The notes below the pieces were generated by a model. It saw only the letters and a list, made by a program, of their open reading frames with translations, had not been told where the DNA came from and searched no databases. DNA of 47,395 nt from assembly GCA_964475955.1 (NCBI GenBank), contig CAYYZY010000043.1, positions 1 to 47,395 on the forward strand, written 5' to 3'. Positions 27,045 to 36,525 of the stretch are shown one piece after another. The DNA is from DATKZH01 sp964475955. GTDB taxonomy: Bacteria; Planctomycetota; Planctomycetia; Pirellulales; Thermoguttaceae. Numbering within the stretch: the first letter of the stretch is position 1; each line of letters starts with the position of its first letter. A program made the position numbers and the translations under genes.

Positions 27045-28217
27045 ATGTCGTATTTCTCGCGTCTTTCCAAGGCCCAGTACGCGTGGTTCGTCGGTACGCT
27101 TGTCGCCGCGGTCGCCATCGTGGCCGTGGGTTGGGGCCTTGAGCCGCAAGACAAACAGCCCGCCCCCAACTTCACCACCAAAATGAGCATCCGTGAGGTC
27201 GCGCCGCAACTCGGAGTGACCGGCAAAGCGCTCGCCCGGGAACTCGGCCTGCCGCTTAGCGCACCGAAGGGCAAGCCGCTTCGAGCGCTGGGCGTCGAGC
27301 AGGAGCAACTCGACCACTCGGCGAGGCATCTCTGGTCGCATCGGCCCACGAAGGTGAAATACTACGTGTTCGCGGCGATCGTGCTGTTCGGGCTCGTGTT
27401 CCTGGTGCGGCTCGGCCGTCCCGACGGCTCGCCGGTCTCCGAGCGCAAGAGTTGGTATCCTCGCGGGCCGTACGTGGTGGCGCTGGTGGCGGCGGTGGCG
27501 GTCTGCGGCTTCCTGCTGGGCAAGTCGCCGAACCCGATGGAGGGGGCGGTCAAGGTCTTCAAGGCGATGGTCGGATTGTACCCTTCGGTGACGGACAAGG
27601 TGATCGCCCTCATCTTCTTCCTCGTGCTCGCCGTGGTGGGGAACAAGCTGGTTTGCGGCTGGGCCTGCCCCTTCGGGGCGCTTCAGGAGCTTCTCTACAG
27701 CTTGCCCTTAGCGAAGCGCGCCAAGCGGCGCAAGGTGCCGTTCCGGGCGTCGAACCTGGTCCGCGGGAGCCTGTTCGTTGTGATGTTGATCCTCCTTTTC
27801 GGCGTGGTGGGCGGCCGCAAAGGCCTAGTCATCTACCACTTCGTCAACCCGTTCAACCTGTTCAACCTCGACTTCGAGACGCTCTCCATCCTGCTCACCG
27901 TCATCGTTGCGCTCGCGTTGGCTCTGTTGGTGTACCGCCCCTTCTGCCAGTTCCTCTGCCCGTTCGGCTTCGTCTCCTGGCTGGCCGAGCGGCTGAGCCT
28001 GGCCCGGGTGCGGGTCGACCCGGAGGCGTGCACGGAGTGCGGCGCGTGCGTCAAGGCGTGCCCGTTGGAGGCCGCCAAGCACAAGGTGGAGCGGAAGGGG
28101 GTCGGGGCCGACTGCTACAGTTGCGCCCGGTGCCTGAACGTCTGCCCCCACGACGCCATCGCCTACCGAATGCCGATCGGTCGTCGCCGGGAAGAGGTGG
28201 CCGCATCGGGAGAATAG
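27045..28217 (+). CDS. Membrane 4Fe-4S ferredoxin-type protein (NapH/RdxA-like)
   Basis: 390 residues from ATG at 27045. Transmembrane helices appear near residues 10-30, 105-125, 145-165, 190-210, 245-260 and 285-305. Iron-sulfur and membrane-electron-transfer motifs follow in family order: CGWACPFGALQELLYS, then CQFLCPFGFVSWLAE, then two C-terminal clusters CTECGACVKACPLEA and CYSCARCLNVCPHDAIAY. This is the layout of NapH/NosR/RdxA-type proteins that move electrons across the inner membrane. The N-terminus contains an unusual soluble stretch (MSIREVAPQLGVTGKALARE) between the first two helices that resembles a small helical domain. No reductase or nitrate/nitrous-oxide gene is adjacent. 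Confidence 0.88.
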   Translation: MSYFSRLSKAQYAWFVGTLVAAVAIVAVGWGLEPQDKQPAPNFTTKMSIREVAPQLGVTGKALARELGLPLSAPKGKPLRALGVEQEQLDHSARHLWSHRPTKVKYYVFAAIVLFGLVFLVRLGRPDGSPVSERKSWYPRGPYVVALVAAVAVCGFLLGKSPNPMEGAVKVFKAMVGLYPSVTDKVIALIFFLVLAVVGNKLVCGWACPFGALQELLYSLPLAKRAKRRKVPFRASNLVRGSLFVVMLILLFGVVGGRKGLVIYHFVNPFNLFNLDFETLSILLTVIVALALALLVYRPFCQFLCPFGFVSWLAERLSLARVRVDPEACTECGACVKACPLEAAKHKVERKGVGADCYSCARCLNVCPHDAIAYRMPIGRRREEVAASGE

Positions 28218-28237
28218 GCACGCGAGGGGCGGGGAAG

Positions 28238-28370
28238 GTGAACCGCGGAGACGCAGAGGCGCGGAGAAGGCAGGGAGGTCATACTTCAGCGCCGCCGTCA
28301 CGGGTGGCCGGGGGGCCCCATGTTTCCTACCCCGCCGCACTCAACCCTCAACCGTGAGCCCTCAACTCTC
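28238..28370. repeat. Intergenic dispersed-repeat words (GAGACGCAGAGGCGCGGAG; CCCTCAAC)
   Basis: 28238-28275 carries ACCGCGGAGACGCAGAGGC-type sequence, a word common between genes of environmental bacteria and akin to the arms at 14731/14980. 28338-28370 has short CTCAAC direct repeats. No gene is supported between 28218 and 28467. Confidence 0.5.
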
Positions 28371-28467
28371 AGTCCTCACCCCTTCGCCTGCGTCCAAGAA
28401 ACGCACCACGTGGGCACGAACGGACTCGCGAGGACCGTTGCGCGGAAGAAGGTTCGCCGCGGGCGGG

Positions 28468-28704
28468 CTACTTGTGATACCCGAGCGACTCGATCACGGC
28501 GAGCATCTCCTCGTAGGAGAGGAAGCGTCGCCGGTGGCGGATCTTGTATTCGTCGATCGCCAGGGCCAGTTCGCGGGCCGCGGGGGACAGGCCCTCGTGG
28601 CTGTTGGTGAACTGGCGGCGCTCGCGCACCGGCGGCGGCGACCCCAACTCGTAGTTGCGGCGGTCGACGAAGACCTCGCCCGCGGTCTCCAATGCCTGCG
28701 ACAT
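28468..28704 (-). CDS. Small conserved planctomycete protein
   Basis: 78 residues from ATG at 28704 with GAGGAGAG upstream. An in-frame extension to 28824 lacks a ribosome site and is arginine-rich. The sequence has a compact conserved core: RRNYELGSPPPVRERRQF, NSHEGLSPAARELALAID, YKIRHRRRFLSYEEML. I recall similar small proteins in planctomycete genomes, but no function is known to me. No transmembrane segment or cysteine; it looks like a soluble, mostly helical protein. Confidence 0.75.
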   Translation of the reverse strand: MSQALETAGEVFVDRRNYELGSPPPVRERRQFTNSHEGLSPAARELALAIDEYKIRHRRRFLSYEEMLAVIESLGYHK

Positions 28705-28901
28705 GCTCTCGTCTCTCCTCTGGTCGCTCGATTTGCCCACGCGCTGCCCTCTCCCAAGCCTACCTCGCGGCTTGCGTCCGGCAATCGCCGATCCCCAAAA
28801 CCGCCTCGGCAAGGAACCAGACAAGCCTAAGACATAAACCCCAATCCGTCAAACCGGTGATTCGGGTCGTAACGGGGAAACGGGTTGTACGGGTGTTTCG
28901 C

Positions 28902-29879
28902 TCAGCGCAGGACCGCACCGCCGGGCTGCAGGACGAGCTCCGCCTGGCCCAGCAGCCGGCGGCTCGGCTCGTGCCCGGGGTCCATCGCCAGTGCGTTGCG
29001 GGCGGCCCGGGCGGCACGGATCGGATTGCCCGCGCGCAGCTCCGCCTCGGCGAGCCGGCAGAGCAGTTCGGGATTGGGCGGCTCCCGGAGGCTCGCGGCG
29101 GCCAGCGTCTCCGCGGCCTCGTCCCACCGCTTTAGCGCCGCGTAAGCGAGGCCTTGCAGGTAGAAAACCTGCTGGGGCTCTTCTTGGGTCGGATAGGTGT
29201 CGGCCAACGCCTGGAGCGCGGCCAGGGCCCGTTCCGGCTCGTTCAATTCGCGATACAGCTCGGCGGTCTCCAGCAGGACGGCCTGGTGGTCGGGCGCGAG
29301 ACCGAGCACGCGCAGGTAGTCGGCCAGCGCCCGATGCGGCTGCCCGACCGCCCGGCGCACCCGGCCCCGCATCGCCCAGGCTTCGGCCAGGTCGGGGTCC
29401 AGGTCGATGGCTCGCTGGGCGCTGCGGGCCGCGGCCTGGATCCGCCCCATGGCCAATCGCTTCTCGGCCAACAAGACGTGCAGCGCCGCGTCGTCGACGG
29501 CGAGCCGGGCGGCCTCCTCCAGTTCGGCGATGGCCTCCTCGCGGCGTCCGTGATGCCATAACGCCTGGGCATAGTGGCGCCGGGCTTCCGGGTCGACCGG
29601 ACACGTCTCGACCGCCTGGGCCAGCAGCTCTTCCGCCCGTTCCCACTGGCCCCGCTCCATGGCGGCAACCCCCTGTTGGGAGCGATCCCGGCTGGCCACC
29701 AGCGACTGCGAGACCGGCCCCTCGCGGCCGGGCAGCAGGCAGCCGCCCCCCAGGAGCGTCGCCAGCAGCGCAGCCGCGGGCAACGCGACGAACGGCCGGC
29801 GAGGGAAGCTCAAGGGGGCCACCCGCCCTGTCGGCGAAAAGAAGCTGCGCGAGTCCATCCGACGCATCGGCCTTTGCAC
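28902..29879 (-). CDS. TPR-repeat lipoprotein
   Basis: 325 residues. GTG 29879 is seven bases after GGAGGAG; ATG at 29867 and 29858 are alternatives. A basic N-terminus and hydrophobic segment (FVALPAAALLATLLGGGC) give a likely lipobox. The rest is tandem TPRs: GQWERAEELLAQAVETCP, RREEAIAELEEAARLA, GRIQAAARSAQRAIDLDP, GQPHRALADYLRVLGLAP, NEPERALAALQALADTYP and further units to the C-terminus. Located behind the hybrid kinase gene on the same strand, 181 bp downstream of its stop. Probably a periplasmic or outer-membrane scaffold. Confidence 0.88.
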   Translation of the reverse strand: MQRPMRRMDSRSFFSPTGRVAPLSFPRRPFVALPAAALLATLLGGGCLLPGREGPVSQSLVASRDRSQQGVAAMERGQWERAEELLAQAVETCPVDPEARRHYAQALWHHGRREEAIAELEEAARLAVDDAALHVLLAEKRLAMGRIQAAARSAQRAIDLDPDLAEAWAMRGRVRRAVGQPHRALADYLRVLGLAPDHQAVLLETAELYRELNEPERALAALQALADTYPTQEEPQQVFYLQGLAYAALKRWDEAAETLAAASLREPPNPELLCRLAEAELRAGNPIRAARAARNALAMDPGHEPSRRLLGQAELVLQPGGAVLR

Positions 29880-30060
29880 GAAGACGCTCCTCCGTCGTCG
29901 CACCGCCTGCCGGCCTTGCCGTGTCAATGGGCGACAACTGGGCGGATTGGGCGGCCATCGTACCAGAACCGGCCGACGCCGGCCACCCCGATTTGGGACC
30001 GAGAATCGGCGCCCCATCGGCACGACGGGCGGAGGAAATGCGCCAAGTTGGCCTGGGGTT

Positions 30061-32970
30061 TCAGGCGGGATGGGAGGCCGCGACGGCCGCCGCCACGGCC
30101 TCGATCAGCCCGCGGTGGTCGATCGGCTTGGCGACGTAATCGTCGCAGCCGGCGTCGAGGCATTTCTGCCGATCGCCCTTCATGGCGTGCGCCGTCAGTG
30201 CGATGATCGGGCCTTGATACCCGGCGTCGCGGAGCGCGCGCGTGGCCTGGTAGCCGTCGAGGACGGGCATCTGCATGTCCATCAGGATCACGTCGAAGGT
30301 TCCGCGGGACGGATCGGGCCGGTCGGCCGCCTCCGCCAGGGGACCGAGAACCTCATGCAGGGCCTCTTCGCCGTTGCTGACCACGGTCATGTCGGCTCCG
30401 GCCTTGGCCAGCACGAGGGAGAGCAGACGCTGGTTGTCGGGTCCGTCTTCGGCGAGAAGCACCCGGCAGTCAAGCCGGACCGGGGAATTGCCCGACGGCG
30501 GCTTCGGCGGTTCGTCCGCGGCCTCACACGAAGGGACGTTGGCCAGGGCGACGTTTTCCAGCGAGCCCGTGGCGATGGTGACGCTGAACGTGCTGCCCCG
30601 GCCGGGCGCACTGGCCACGGTGACGTCGCCGCCGAGCAAGGCGGCCGTTCGCTTGGCGATCGTCAGGCCCAGGCCGCTTCCCCCGAATCTTCGGGTGGTG
30701 GAGTTGTCCCCCTGCACGAAGGGCTTGAACAGCCGTCCGACCTGCTGCCGGCTCATGCCGAGGCCGGTGTCGATGACGTCGAACCGCAGCTTGGAATCCG
30801 GCTGCCCGACCCGGACGGGTTCGACCACGATCCGCACTCCGCCGGAGTCGGTGAACTTGATGGCGTTGCCGACGAGATTGATCAGGATCTGCTTGAGGCG
30901 CAGGGGATCGGTATGGATGGTAGACGGAATCGGATCCGGGTATTCCACCGCCAGGGTCAGTTGGTTGGCGTCTGCGCGGACTCTCATCAGCGAGACCACC
31001 TCGCGCACGATTTCCTGGGGCGCGCAGGCCACGCGTTCGACGGGGAGGTTGCCCGATTCGATGCGCGACAGGTCGAGGATGTCGTTGATGATCTTCAGCA
31101 GGTACTGGCCGTTGCGCTTGATCGTGTCGATCGCCTCGACGTCTTCCGGGTTGCGGAGCCGCTCCTCGAGCACGTCGGCGAAGCCGAGAATGGCCGTCAT
31201 CGGAGTGCGAATCTCGTGGCTCATGTTGGCCAGGAACTCGGTCTTCGCCTTGGTGGCCGACTGGGCGGCCCGGTACGAGGCGCGGAGCGCGTCGTTGGCG
31301 TTCTCCAGGGCGGCCGCGTATTGCTGAAGCTCTTCGCCCGCCAGTTTTCGCTCGGTGATGTCGCGAACCACGCCGACCAACCCGAAGGGCTCGCCGTCGT
31401 CGCCGCAGACGAACGAGACCTTGGTTTCGGTCCATACCGTGCCGCCGTCCTTGCGCGTGAATTCGAGCTCGTGGGTCCAGGTCCGGCTGGCCGCGTCGTC
31501 GTGTTGCTTGGCCAGATCGAGCTGCTCGCCGAGCGCGCGGTACGCGATGGCCGCCGAAGGGCGGGCGAGGATCTCGTCGATCGTCTGGCGCATCGTCTCC
31601 TCGCCCGTGTATCCGCGGAGCAGTTCCACCGACGGGCTGACGTAGCTCCATTTCAAGCCGAGGTCGGAAGTCCAGATCACGTCTTTGGCGTGCTCGGCGA
31701 GCAGCCGGTAGCGCTTCTCGCTTTCCCGAAGCGCCTGCTCGGCCGCTCTCAACGTGGCCAACTCCCGTTGGTCGGTGACGTCGTAGATGATCCCCTGGCT
31801 CCCGTTGATCTCACCGGCCCCGTTCCTGGTGAACGTGAGAAACAGGGTGACGTAGAGCCGGCCGCGGCGGCCGGTCTTGAGGGCCAACTCCTTGACGTCG
31901 GTGTTGCCGCTTTCGAGCTCCTCCAGCAGCGGCCCCCGGCACTCCGGATTGACCCAGAACCGTTCCGGCAAGAACGGCTGCCCCACGAACTCGGCCGGAT
32001 CGTCCACGTCGAACAGCCGAAGGAACGCCGGGTTGACGTAGGTCACGTGCCCGTCCAGGTCGACCGTGAATACCGCGTTGTCGGCCGCTTCCAGCAGCGC
32101 GAGATGGTCGGCCTCCTCTTCCGCCATCTTTCGCCCGACGGCACGAAGAATGTCGGTCTGGGCGACGATCCCGCGCACGCGGCCATGCTCCTCGACCACC
32201 AGCCGGCGCACCCGTTTGGCGGCCATGGTACGGCTGGCACTGAAGACGGAATAGTAGGCGGGAATCGCGATCACCGGTGCCGACATCACCTCCTCGACCG
32301 TGACCCGTCCCGGGGCCCGGCGCCGGGCGATCACGCGTTTGAGGACGTCCTTCTTGGTGAGCATGCCCACCGGCCGGTCTCCTTCCATGGCCAGCACGCA
32401 GGAGACGTCGTGGGAGTGCATCACTTCGGCCGCCTCGGCCAGCAGGGCGTCGCGGGGCACGCCGACCAGGTCGGTGCTCATGATCTCGGCGACGCTGTCC
32501 CACATCCCGGAAGAGGTGAGGGCCCGCACCAGGTCGGTCTGCGTCACGATGCCCACCAGCCGGCCGTCTTCGACGATCGGCAGGCGTTTGACGCGGTTCC
32601 GCGTGACGAACTGGCTTGCGTCGAACACGGAAACGTCGGGGCAGACGCTCTCCACGGGGTGCGACATGATCTCGGCCACTCGGACCTCGCGATAGTCGCG
32701 TTGCGTGGCCACCAGGCGCTCGAGGAAGTCGGTCTCGGTGAGGATGCCCGCCACCTGCGCGCCGTCTTCCACCACGAGGCAGGAGACGTTCTTCGCCGCC
32801 ATCATCTCGGCCGCGGTCACCACGCCGGCCGCCGGCGCAATCACGGCCACTTCCCGGCTCATCACCTCGCCCACCTCCCGCCAAACGCGGGACGACGTGA
32901 CCAATTGATCCGTGGAGACGCTGTGAAGGCCGGTCCTGATCATGTCGATCACCCGAAGTTGCGTTCCCAT
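30061..32970 (-). CDS. Hybrid histidine kinase with four CBS and two PAS domains
   Basis: 969 residues from ATG at 32970; the Shine-Dalgarno is weak (AGGA), and upstream in-frame sequence is not protein-like. Domains in order: four CBS motifs (about 36-90, 97-152, 160-214, 227-280), each with an IMS/VMS-type start and a GIVTQTDL/GILTETDF-type end; PAS near 290-400 and a second PAS/PAC near 420-540 (DGGTVWTETKVSF, VVRDITERK); HisKA with the phosphoacceptor in FLANMSHEIRTPM (His585); HATPase with Asn702 (LVGNAIKFTD) and GTGLGMS/GGSGLGL boxes; and a receiver domain with FDVILMDMQMP (phospho-acceptor Asp898) and a late Lys in VAKPID. CBS tandems usually sense adenylates, so energy state may gate this kinase. 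No transmembrane helix, hence cytoplasmic. A STAS protein gene is divergent. Confidence 0.95.
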   Translation of the reverse strand: MGTQLRVIDMIRTGLHSVSTDQLVTSSRVWREVGEVMSREVAVIAPAAGVVTAAEMMAAKNVSCLVVEDGAQVAGILTETDFLERLVATQRDYREVRVAEIMSHPVESVCPDVSVFDASQFVTRNRVKRLPIVEDGRLVGIVTQTDLVRALTSSGMWDSVAEIMSTDLVGVPRDALLAEAAEVMHSHDVSCVLAMEGDRPVGMLTKKDVLKRVIARRRAPGRVTVEEVMSAPVIAIPAYYSVFSASRTMAAKRVRRLVVEEHGRVRGIVAQTDILRAVGRKMAEEEADHLALLEAADNAVFTVDLDGHVTYVNPAFLRLFDVDDPAEFVGQPFLPERFWVNPECRGPLLEELESGNTDVKELALKTGRRGRLYVTLFLTFTRNGAGEINGSQGIIYDVTDQRELATLRAAEQALRESEKRYRLLAEHAKDVIWTSDLGLKWSYVSPSVELLRGYTGEETMRQTIDEILARPSAAIAYRALGEQLDLAKQHDDAASRTWTHELEFTRKDGGTVWTETKVSFVCGDDGEPFGLVGVVRDITERKLAGEELQQYAAALENANDALRASYRAAQSATKAKTEFLANMSHEIRTPMTAILGFADVLEERLRNPEDVEAIDTIKRNGQYLLKIINDILDLSRIESGNLPVERVACAPQEIVREVVSLMRVRADANQLTLAVEYPDPIPSTIHTDPLRLKQILINLVGNAIKFTDSGGVRIVVEPVRVGQPDSKLRFDVIDTGLGMSRQQVGRLFKPFVQGDNSTTRRFGGSGLGLTIAKRTAALLGGDVTVASAPGRGSTFSVTIATGSLENVALANVPSCEAADEPPKPPSGNSPVRLDCRVLLAEDGPDNQRLLSLVLAKAGADMTVVSNGEEALHEVLGPLAEAADRPDPSRGTFDVILMDMQMPVLDGYQATRALRDAGYQGPIIALTAHAMKGDRQKCLDAGCDDYVAKPIDHRGLIEAVAAAVAASHPA

Positions 32971-33743
32971 CGGCGTGTGGAATCCTGAGAGTGAAATTGG
33001 GGCATCCGTGGTCGTCTCAATGCACTGGCGAGGGATTCTCCGCACCAGCAGCGCGCCCGATTGCCCGGCCACCCCTCGCACGATCGTCAGTACCCCATAT
33101 TCCCTCCGTCCGCCGCGCCGCCGCTTCGGCCTGCCCGCGCCGCGCCCGGCCCCCGCGGCGGACCACGGCGCCTCGAGCGGCCGGGTTTCCCGCCGCGCGT
33201 CGTGCGGCCAGCGGTCTACCCCATCACAAAAGAGTAGATCAGGGCAGACGAAAGGACGACAAGTGCAGTGCGGATTCCGCCGGACGAAGTGGCCCGCTCG
33301 TTCCGTTTCGCCCGTATGCAACGCTCACGGCGACCGATGCCGACGGCGCCCCCTCTTGCGGGCCACCTGGTTCTACGTCTTACGGAGGGGAAGCCGCCTT
33401 GCGTTGTAGGGAACGGCCTCTGTGCCGTTCCGGGATCTCCGGGCCGGCGGAACGCCGCGGAGGGCGCTCCCCAACAGTCGGTGTCAGAATCGCGCACGGT
33501 CATTTGGAATTCGTAGGCCGCTTGCCCGACGGCGAGAATTGGACCGCGCGCCCGCCCTTCGAGTGCACAAGGGCTGGCACCCGCCGAATTATCCAGCATA
33601 ATGCAGCGAGGGGGCGATTCCGGACGCACGGGCCGACCCGACCGTGATGCGGCCGGGCTGAATGGCGGGCACCGCCCTCTTGGGCCCCGGCGGGATCGGC
33701 TCCGGGCGAATCGACACGTGTCCAGGCGACCTGGGGTGAGCCC
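32971..33743. other. Divergent region between the hybrid kinase and the STAS gene
   Basis: About 770 bp without a supported gene. The segment near 33090-33220 is very GC-rich and homopolymeric; the right half holds the dispersed element at 33405-33500. GGGGTGA at about 33734 precedes the STAS start. No clear promoter pair was found. Confidence 0.4.
33405..33500. repeat. GGGAACGGCC/GGCGCTCCCC element with right terminal repeat
   Basis: TGTAGGGAACGGCCTCTGTG starts it, then GTTCCG, GGAACGCCGCGGAGGGCGC, and finally GTCAGAATCGCGCACGGT, whose GAATCGCGCACGGT (33487-33500) equals the right terminal repeat of the element at 40887-41018. The left terminal repeat is missing. Reverse complement of the element at 12782-12874. 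Confidence 0.75.
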
Positions 33744-34097
33744 ATGGAGCTGAGACGGCTATCGGATCAGGGCGACGTGTTGCGGGTCGAAATGGTGGGG
33801 CCGGTCGTGCGGAGCGACGTTCCGCCCGACCCAAAGCCGCTGGAAGCCCTCCTCGGCCCCGACGGCTACCGTCGGCGTGTGCTGGTGAGCCTGGCCGACA
33901 TCACCCATATCGACTCGATATGTCTCGCCTGGCTCGTGGTGTTGCACAAGCGCTTTCGCGAGGCGGGGGGCAGGATGGTGGTCCACTCGATTGGGCCGGC
34001 CGTGATGGAGGTCCTGGCCCTGATCCGCTTCGAGCAGGTGCTCTACGTCGCCGAGGACGAGCAGGCCGCCGTCGCCCTGCTCGAGCAAGAGCTGTGA
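33744..34097 (+). CDS. STAS-domain protein (anti-sigma factor antagonist-like)
   Basis: 117 residues from ATG at 33744. A SpoIIAA/RsbV-like STAS fold is suggested by the central VLVSLADITHIDSICLAWLVVL, where the family has a D-S-x-G/A switch around the phosphorylatable serine; here the segment is ITHIDSICLAW with Ser next to Asp. RFREAGGRMVVHSI and the C-terminal helix ALIRFEQVLYVAEDEQAAVALL also fit. It could control an anti-sigma or scaffold partner. Its divergence from the hybrid kinase gene makes a shared stress or surface-behaviour circuit possible (inference). Confidence 0.85.
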   Translation: MELRRLSDQGDVLRVEMVGPVVRSDVPPDPKPLEALLGPDGYRRRVLVSLADITHIDSICLAWLVVLHKRFREAGGRMVVHSIGPAVMEVLALIRFEQVLYVAEDEQAAVALLEQEL

Positions 34098-34154
34098 AGC
34101 CGCGGGCAGGTCGGCAACAAGCGTGACTGCTCGTTTCGGGCCGCTGGCGCGCGA

Positions 34155-34994
34155 TCATGCCGCCCGCCGGTGGGGCTGCCGGTTTCCCCGGCGAATGCCG
34201 TACGGCGTCCACACCTTTCTGTTGCGGCGGGTTTCTCGGCGCAGCGCGTGGTTGGCTCGCCAGGTGTCTTCCCGGATGTACGCCCGAGCGTGATCCAGGT
34301 GCACGCACACGGCGCGGTATCGGACCTGGACGGGCCGGACGCCGGCGTTGACGAGCCGTTCGCCCAGCTCGCGATCCAAGCCGCCGTATCCCATCCGCTC
34401 GTCGAAACCGTTGACGTCGACCACCGAACGCTTCCACGTCGACGCGTTGCACCCGTTCAGCGTCGCGCGCGTCGTGGTCAAGGTGTCGAGCATGCGGGGC
34501 ACGATCCGGCCGGTGGCCAGTCGGAGCCGCCACTTTCGGTCGTGCAGGCCGTGGTCGAAGAGCCACTGCCGGTCGGTGGCACGCCCCGCCACGACGTCGT
34601 CGACGGTGATGCGTTGGCTCAGGTCCATGGGAAGCCGAACGCAGCCGCCGGAGAGCAGGCATCGCGCTCGGGCCAGCGCTGCGTGGCATGCCACGAAGTC
34701 CGCCCGCGGAATGCAGTCGCCGTCGGAGAAGACGAGGTAGTCGCCCGGGGCGGCCTCGATCGCCCGGTTGAGGATCTCGCACTTGCGGAACCCTCGGTCT
34801 TCGTGCCAGACGTGATGGATGTCCAAGCCCGTCTGGGCGCGGAGCCGCCGGATCAAAAGCGCGGTCTCCTGGGTCGAGCCGTCGTCGGCCACGAGCAGGT
34901 CAAACGCGCGATGGCTTTGCACCGAATAGCCCCAAATGACCTTCTCAAGCCACTTCGGGGCGTTGTAGGTGCTCAGAATCACGGATACCCGCAT
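34155..34994 (-). CDS. Family 2 glycosyltransferase
   Basis: 279 residues from ATG at 34994, with GGAAGGA upstream; an in-frame extension to 35087 is not conserved. GT-A features: MRVSVILSTYNAPKWLEKVI (nucleotide-binding start), LLVADDGSTQETALLIRRL, then the metal-binding DxD in VFSDGDCIPR, HRA/FDERMGYGGLDRELGERL with an acidic general-base region, and VHLDHARAYIR. The galactosyltransferase-type GGLDRELGERL element is typical of GT2 enzymes that add sugars to polysaccharide or glycolipid. No polysaccharide cluster is attached. Confidence 0.9.
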   Translation of the reverse strand: MRVSVILSTYNAPKWLEKVIWGYSVQSHRAFDLLVADDGSTQETALLIRRLRAQTGLDIHHVWHEDRGFRKCEILNRAIEAAPGDYLVFSDGDCIPRADFVACHAALARARCLLSGGCVRLPMDLSQRITVDDVVAGRATDRQWLFDHGLHDRKWRLRLATGRIVPRMLDTLTTTRATLNGCNASTWKRSVVDVNGFDERMGYGGLDRELGERLVNAGVRPVQVRYRAVCVHLDHARAYIREDTWRANHALRRETRRNRKVWTPYGIRRGNRQPHRRAA

Positions 34995-35559
34995 CGTCGG
35001 AACGTCCTTCCAAGTAGGCCCCCCTTCCCTCCGCATCGACCCATATCGACCATCGAGGGACACACCCTGAGCCGGGCTGCCGTCCACTGGCGGTCTCGGC
35101 GCGGAGCACCGTTAGACCGGCGCCGCCTCGGAGGCAATCCGGCGATTGGGCGCCCCAGGGCCTTGTCTATTGTGTGCATGCTCCCCAAATTAACGCCCGT
35201 ACTGGTGCCCTTCGGCCAGAACGGGCCCCGTCGGGTCGGGGACCTCTATCGTCCAAAAATGGGGCCGCCGTCAAGATCATTTCGTCACAAACCGAGGCGA
35301 GGGGAGCGGTGTACCGCATTGTGTGGCACCGCGTCCCCGCTGCTACCGATACAAAGGGAAGACCGGCGCCGGGGCCGAGCTCTCGGGCCGGCCGAGGGCG
35401 TCCAAAGCGCAAGCGAAGAAACGGCTTGTGTCCCGCCGCGCTTCGCGTTAATGTCCGCGTCCTGGCTTCGCGTGACGCGAGACGGCTGCACAGCGGCGGC
35501 CCGGAGGGCGCCGACCCCCCTATCCATGGCATATCTCGGCGAGCAAGGAGGCATATCAG
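34995..35559. other. Divergent intergenic region upstream of the glycosyltransferase and secreted-protein genes
   Basis: About 565 bp with no supported gene. AAGGAGG at 35545-35551 serves the GTG start at 35560. The block near 35410-35500 is patchily less GC-rich, a possible promoter area, but no hexamer pair is convincing. Confidence 0.4.
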
Positions 35560-36522
35560 GTGGCTTCTCCCATCAAACGATCCGCTGCCCCTCTCTTCTT
35601 TCTTCTCATGGGCGTGGGCCCCTTGACCCAAGCGCAGCATGCGGACTTGCCCTATGTGCCGCAAGCGGCGGCTCCTGCCGGCGTCGAAGCCGATTCGAGC
35701 CCCGCCCCCACCGGGCCGGTGATTCCCAACTTCCCCGCCACGGCCCCGGCGTGGTCGCCCAACCGAACGACCACCAACGCCCCGGGCAGCGTGCAGAACA
35801 CCCATCGATGGGCCGGCTCCGAGGACGGCAGCCAGTACCGGCGCGAGCATACCGTGACCAACCCGCGCGGCCCGATGACCCAGTCGTGGGAGCGCTCCCG
35901 CAACGAGGAGGGCTACCAGTACCGCCGACAGCAAACGTTCACCGCGCCCGACGGTACCCCGTTGCGACAGCACGAGCGGAGCTACTCGGGCACCGATCCG
36001 AACAACTACACGCGGCAGAACCGGGTCGAACTGCGCGACGGCCGGACCATCCTCCACCAGCAGACGCGCTCCTGGGACGGCACCACCGGCACCCGGCAGC
36101 AGACGTTCAACGGCCCGAACGGCCAGACGCGCTACTCCGAGCACACCTGGCGCGCACCGCCCGCGGCCCCCGGCACCGTCGCGCCCGAACGGGCGGCGCC
36201 GCCGGTCGAACCGCCCAAGAAACGCAACCCGTGGGGTTGGCTCGAAAAGCTGAACCCGTTCCGCAAGGGCGGCCTCCTGGGACCCTCGAAGCCCCCTGCC
36301 GAGCCACCCGCCCGCGCCCGGGGCTTCACGATCGGATCGGGCCACCGCGACCCCCCCGGCCACGTGCCGCAGGGCGTGAGCAACCGGCAGCCCGGCCGGC
36401 CGAGCCCCAACTCGCAACGGCCGCCCTGGGCCGGAGGACCCCACGCGTCGACCGCGAACCCGGGCAAGTCGGCTTCTCCCGCGGCCTCTGGGCCGGTACC
36501 GTCCCGCGGAAAGAACCGGTAG
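35560..36522 (+). CDS. Secreted Pro/Gln/Arg-rich protein of unknown function
   Basis: 320 residues from GTG at 35560, eight bases after AAGGAGG. Signal peptide MASPIKRSAAPLFFLLMGVG with cleavage near AQA. The mature protein has degenerate repeats of the type RRQQTFTAPDGTPLRQHERS, TRQNRVELRDGRTILHQQT and RQQTFNGPNGQTRYSEHT, each an Arg/Gln-Thr-Phe and D/N-G turn, reminiscent of RHS/YD-like or beta-hairpin repeats, followed by a Pro-rich tail after NPWGWLEKLNPF. No catalytic motif. The outer-membrane-type gene starts 3 bp after its stop, so the two are certainly co-transcribed. Confidence 0.75.
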   Translation: MASPIKRSAAPLFFLLMGVGPLTQAQHADLPYVPQAAAPAGVEADSSPAPTGPVIPNFPATAPAWSPNRTTTNAPGSVQNTHRWAGSEDGSQYRREHTVTNPRGPMTQSWERSRNEEGYQYRRQQTFTAPDGTPLRQHERSYSGTDPNNYTRQNRVELRDGRTILHQQTRSWDGTTGTRQQTFNGPNGQTRYSEHTWRAPPAAPGTVAPERAAPPVEPPKKRNPWGWLEKLNPFRKGGLLGPSKPPAEPPARARGFTIGSGHRDPPGHVPQGVSNRQPGRPSPNSQRPPWAGGPHASTANPGKSASPAASGPVPSRGKNR

Positions 36523-36525
36523 CGC

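Noticed and set aside
29659..32988. 1109-codon plus-strand frame
   Set aside because: Antisense to the hybrid histidine kinase, whose CBS, PAS, HisKA and REC motifs are clear.
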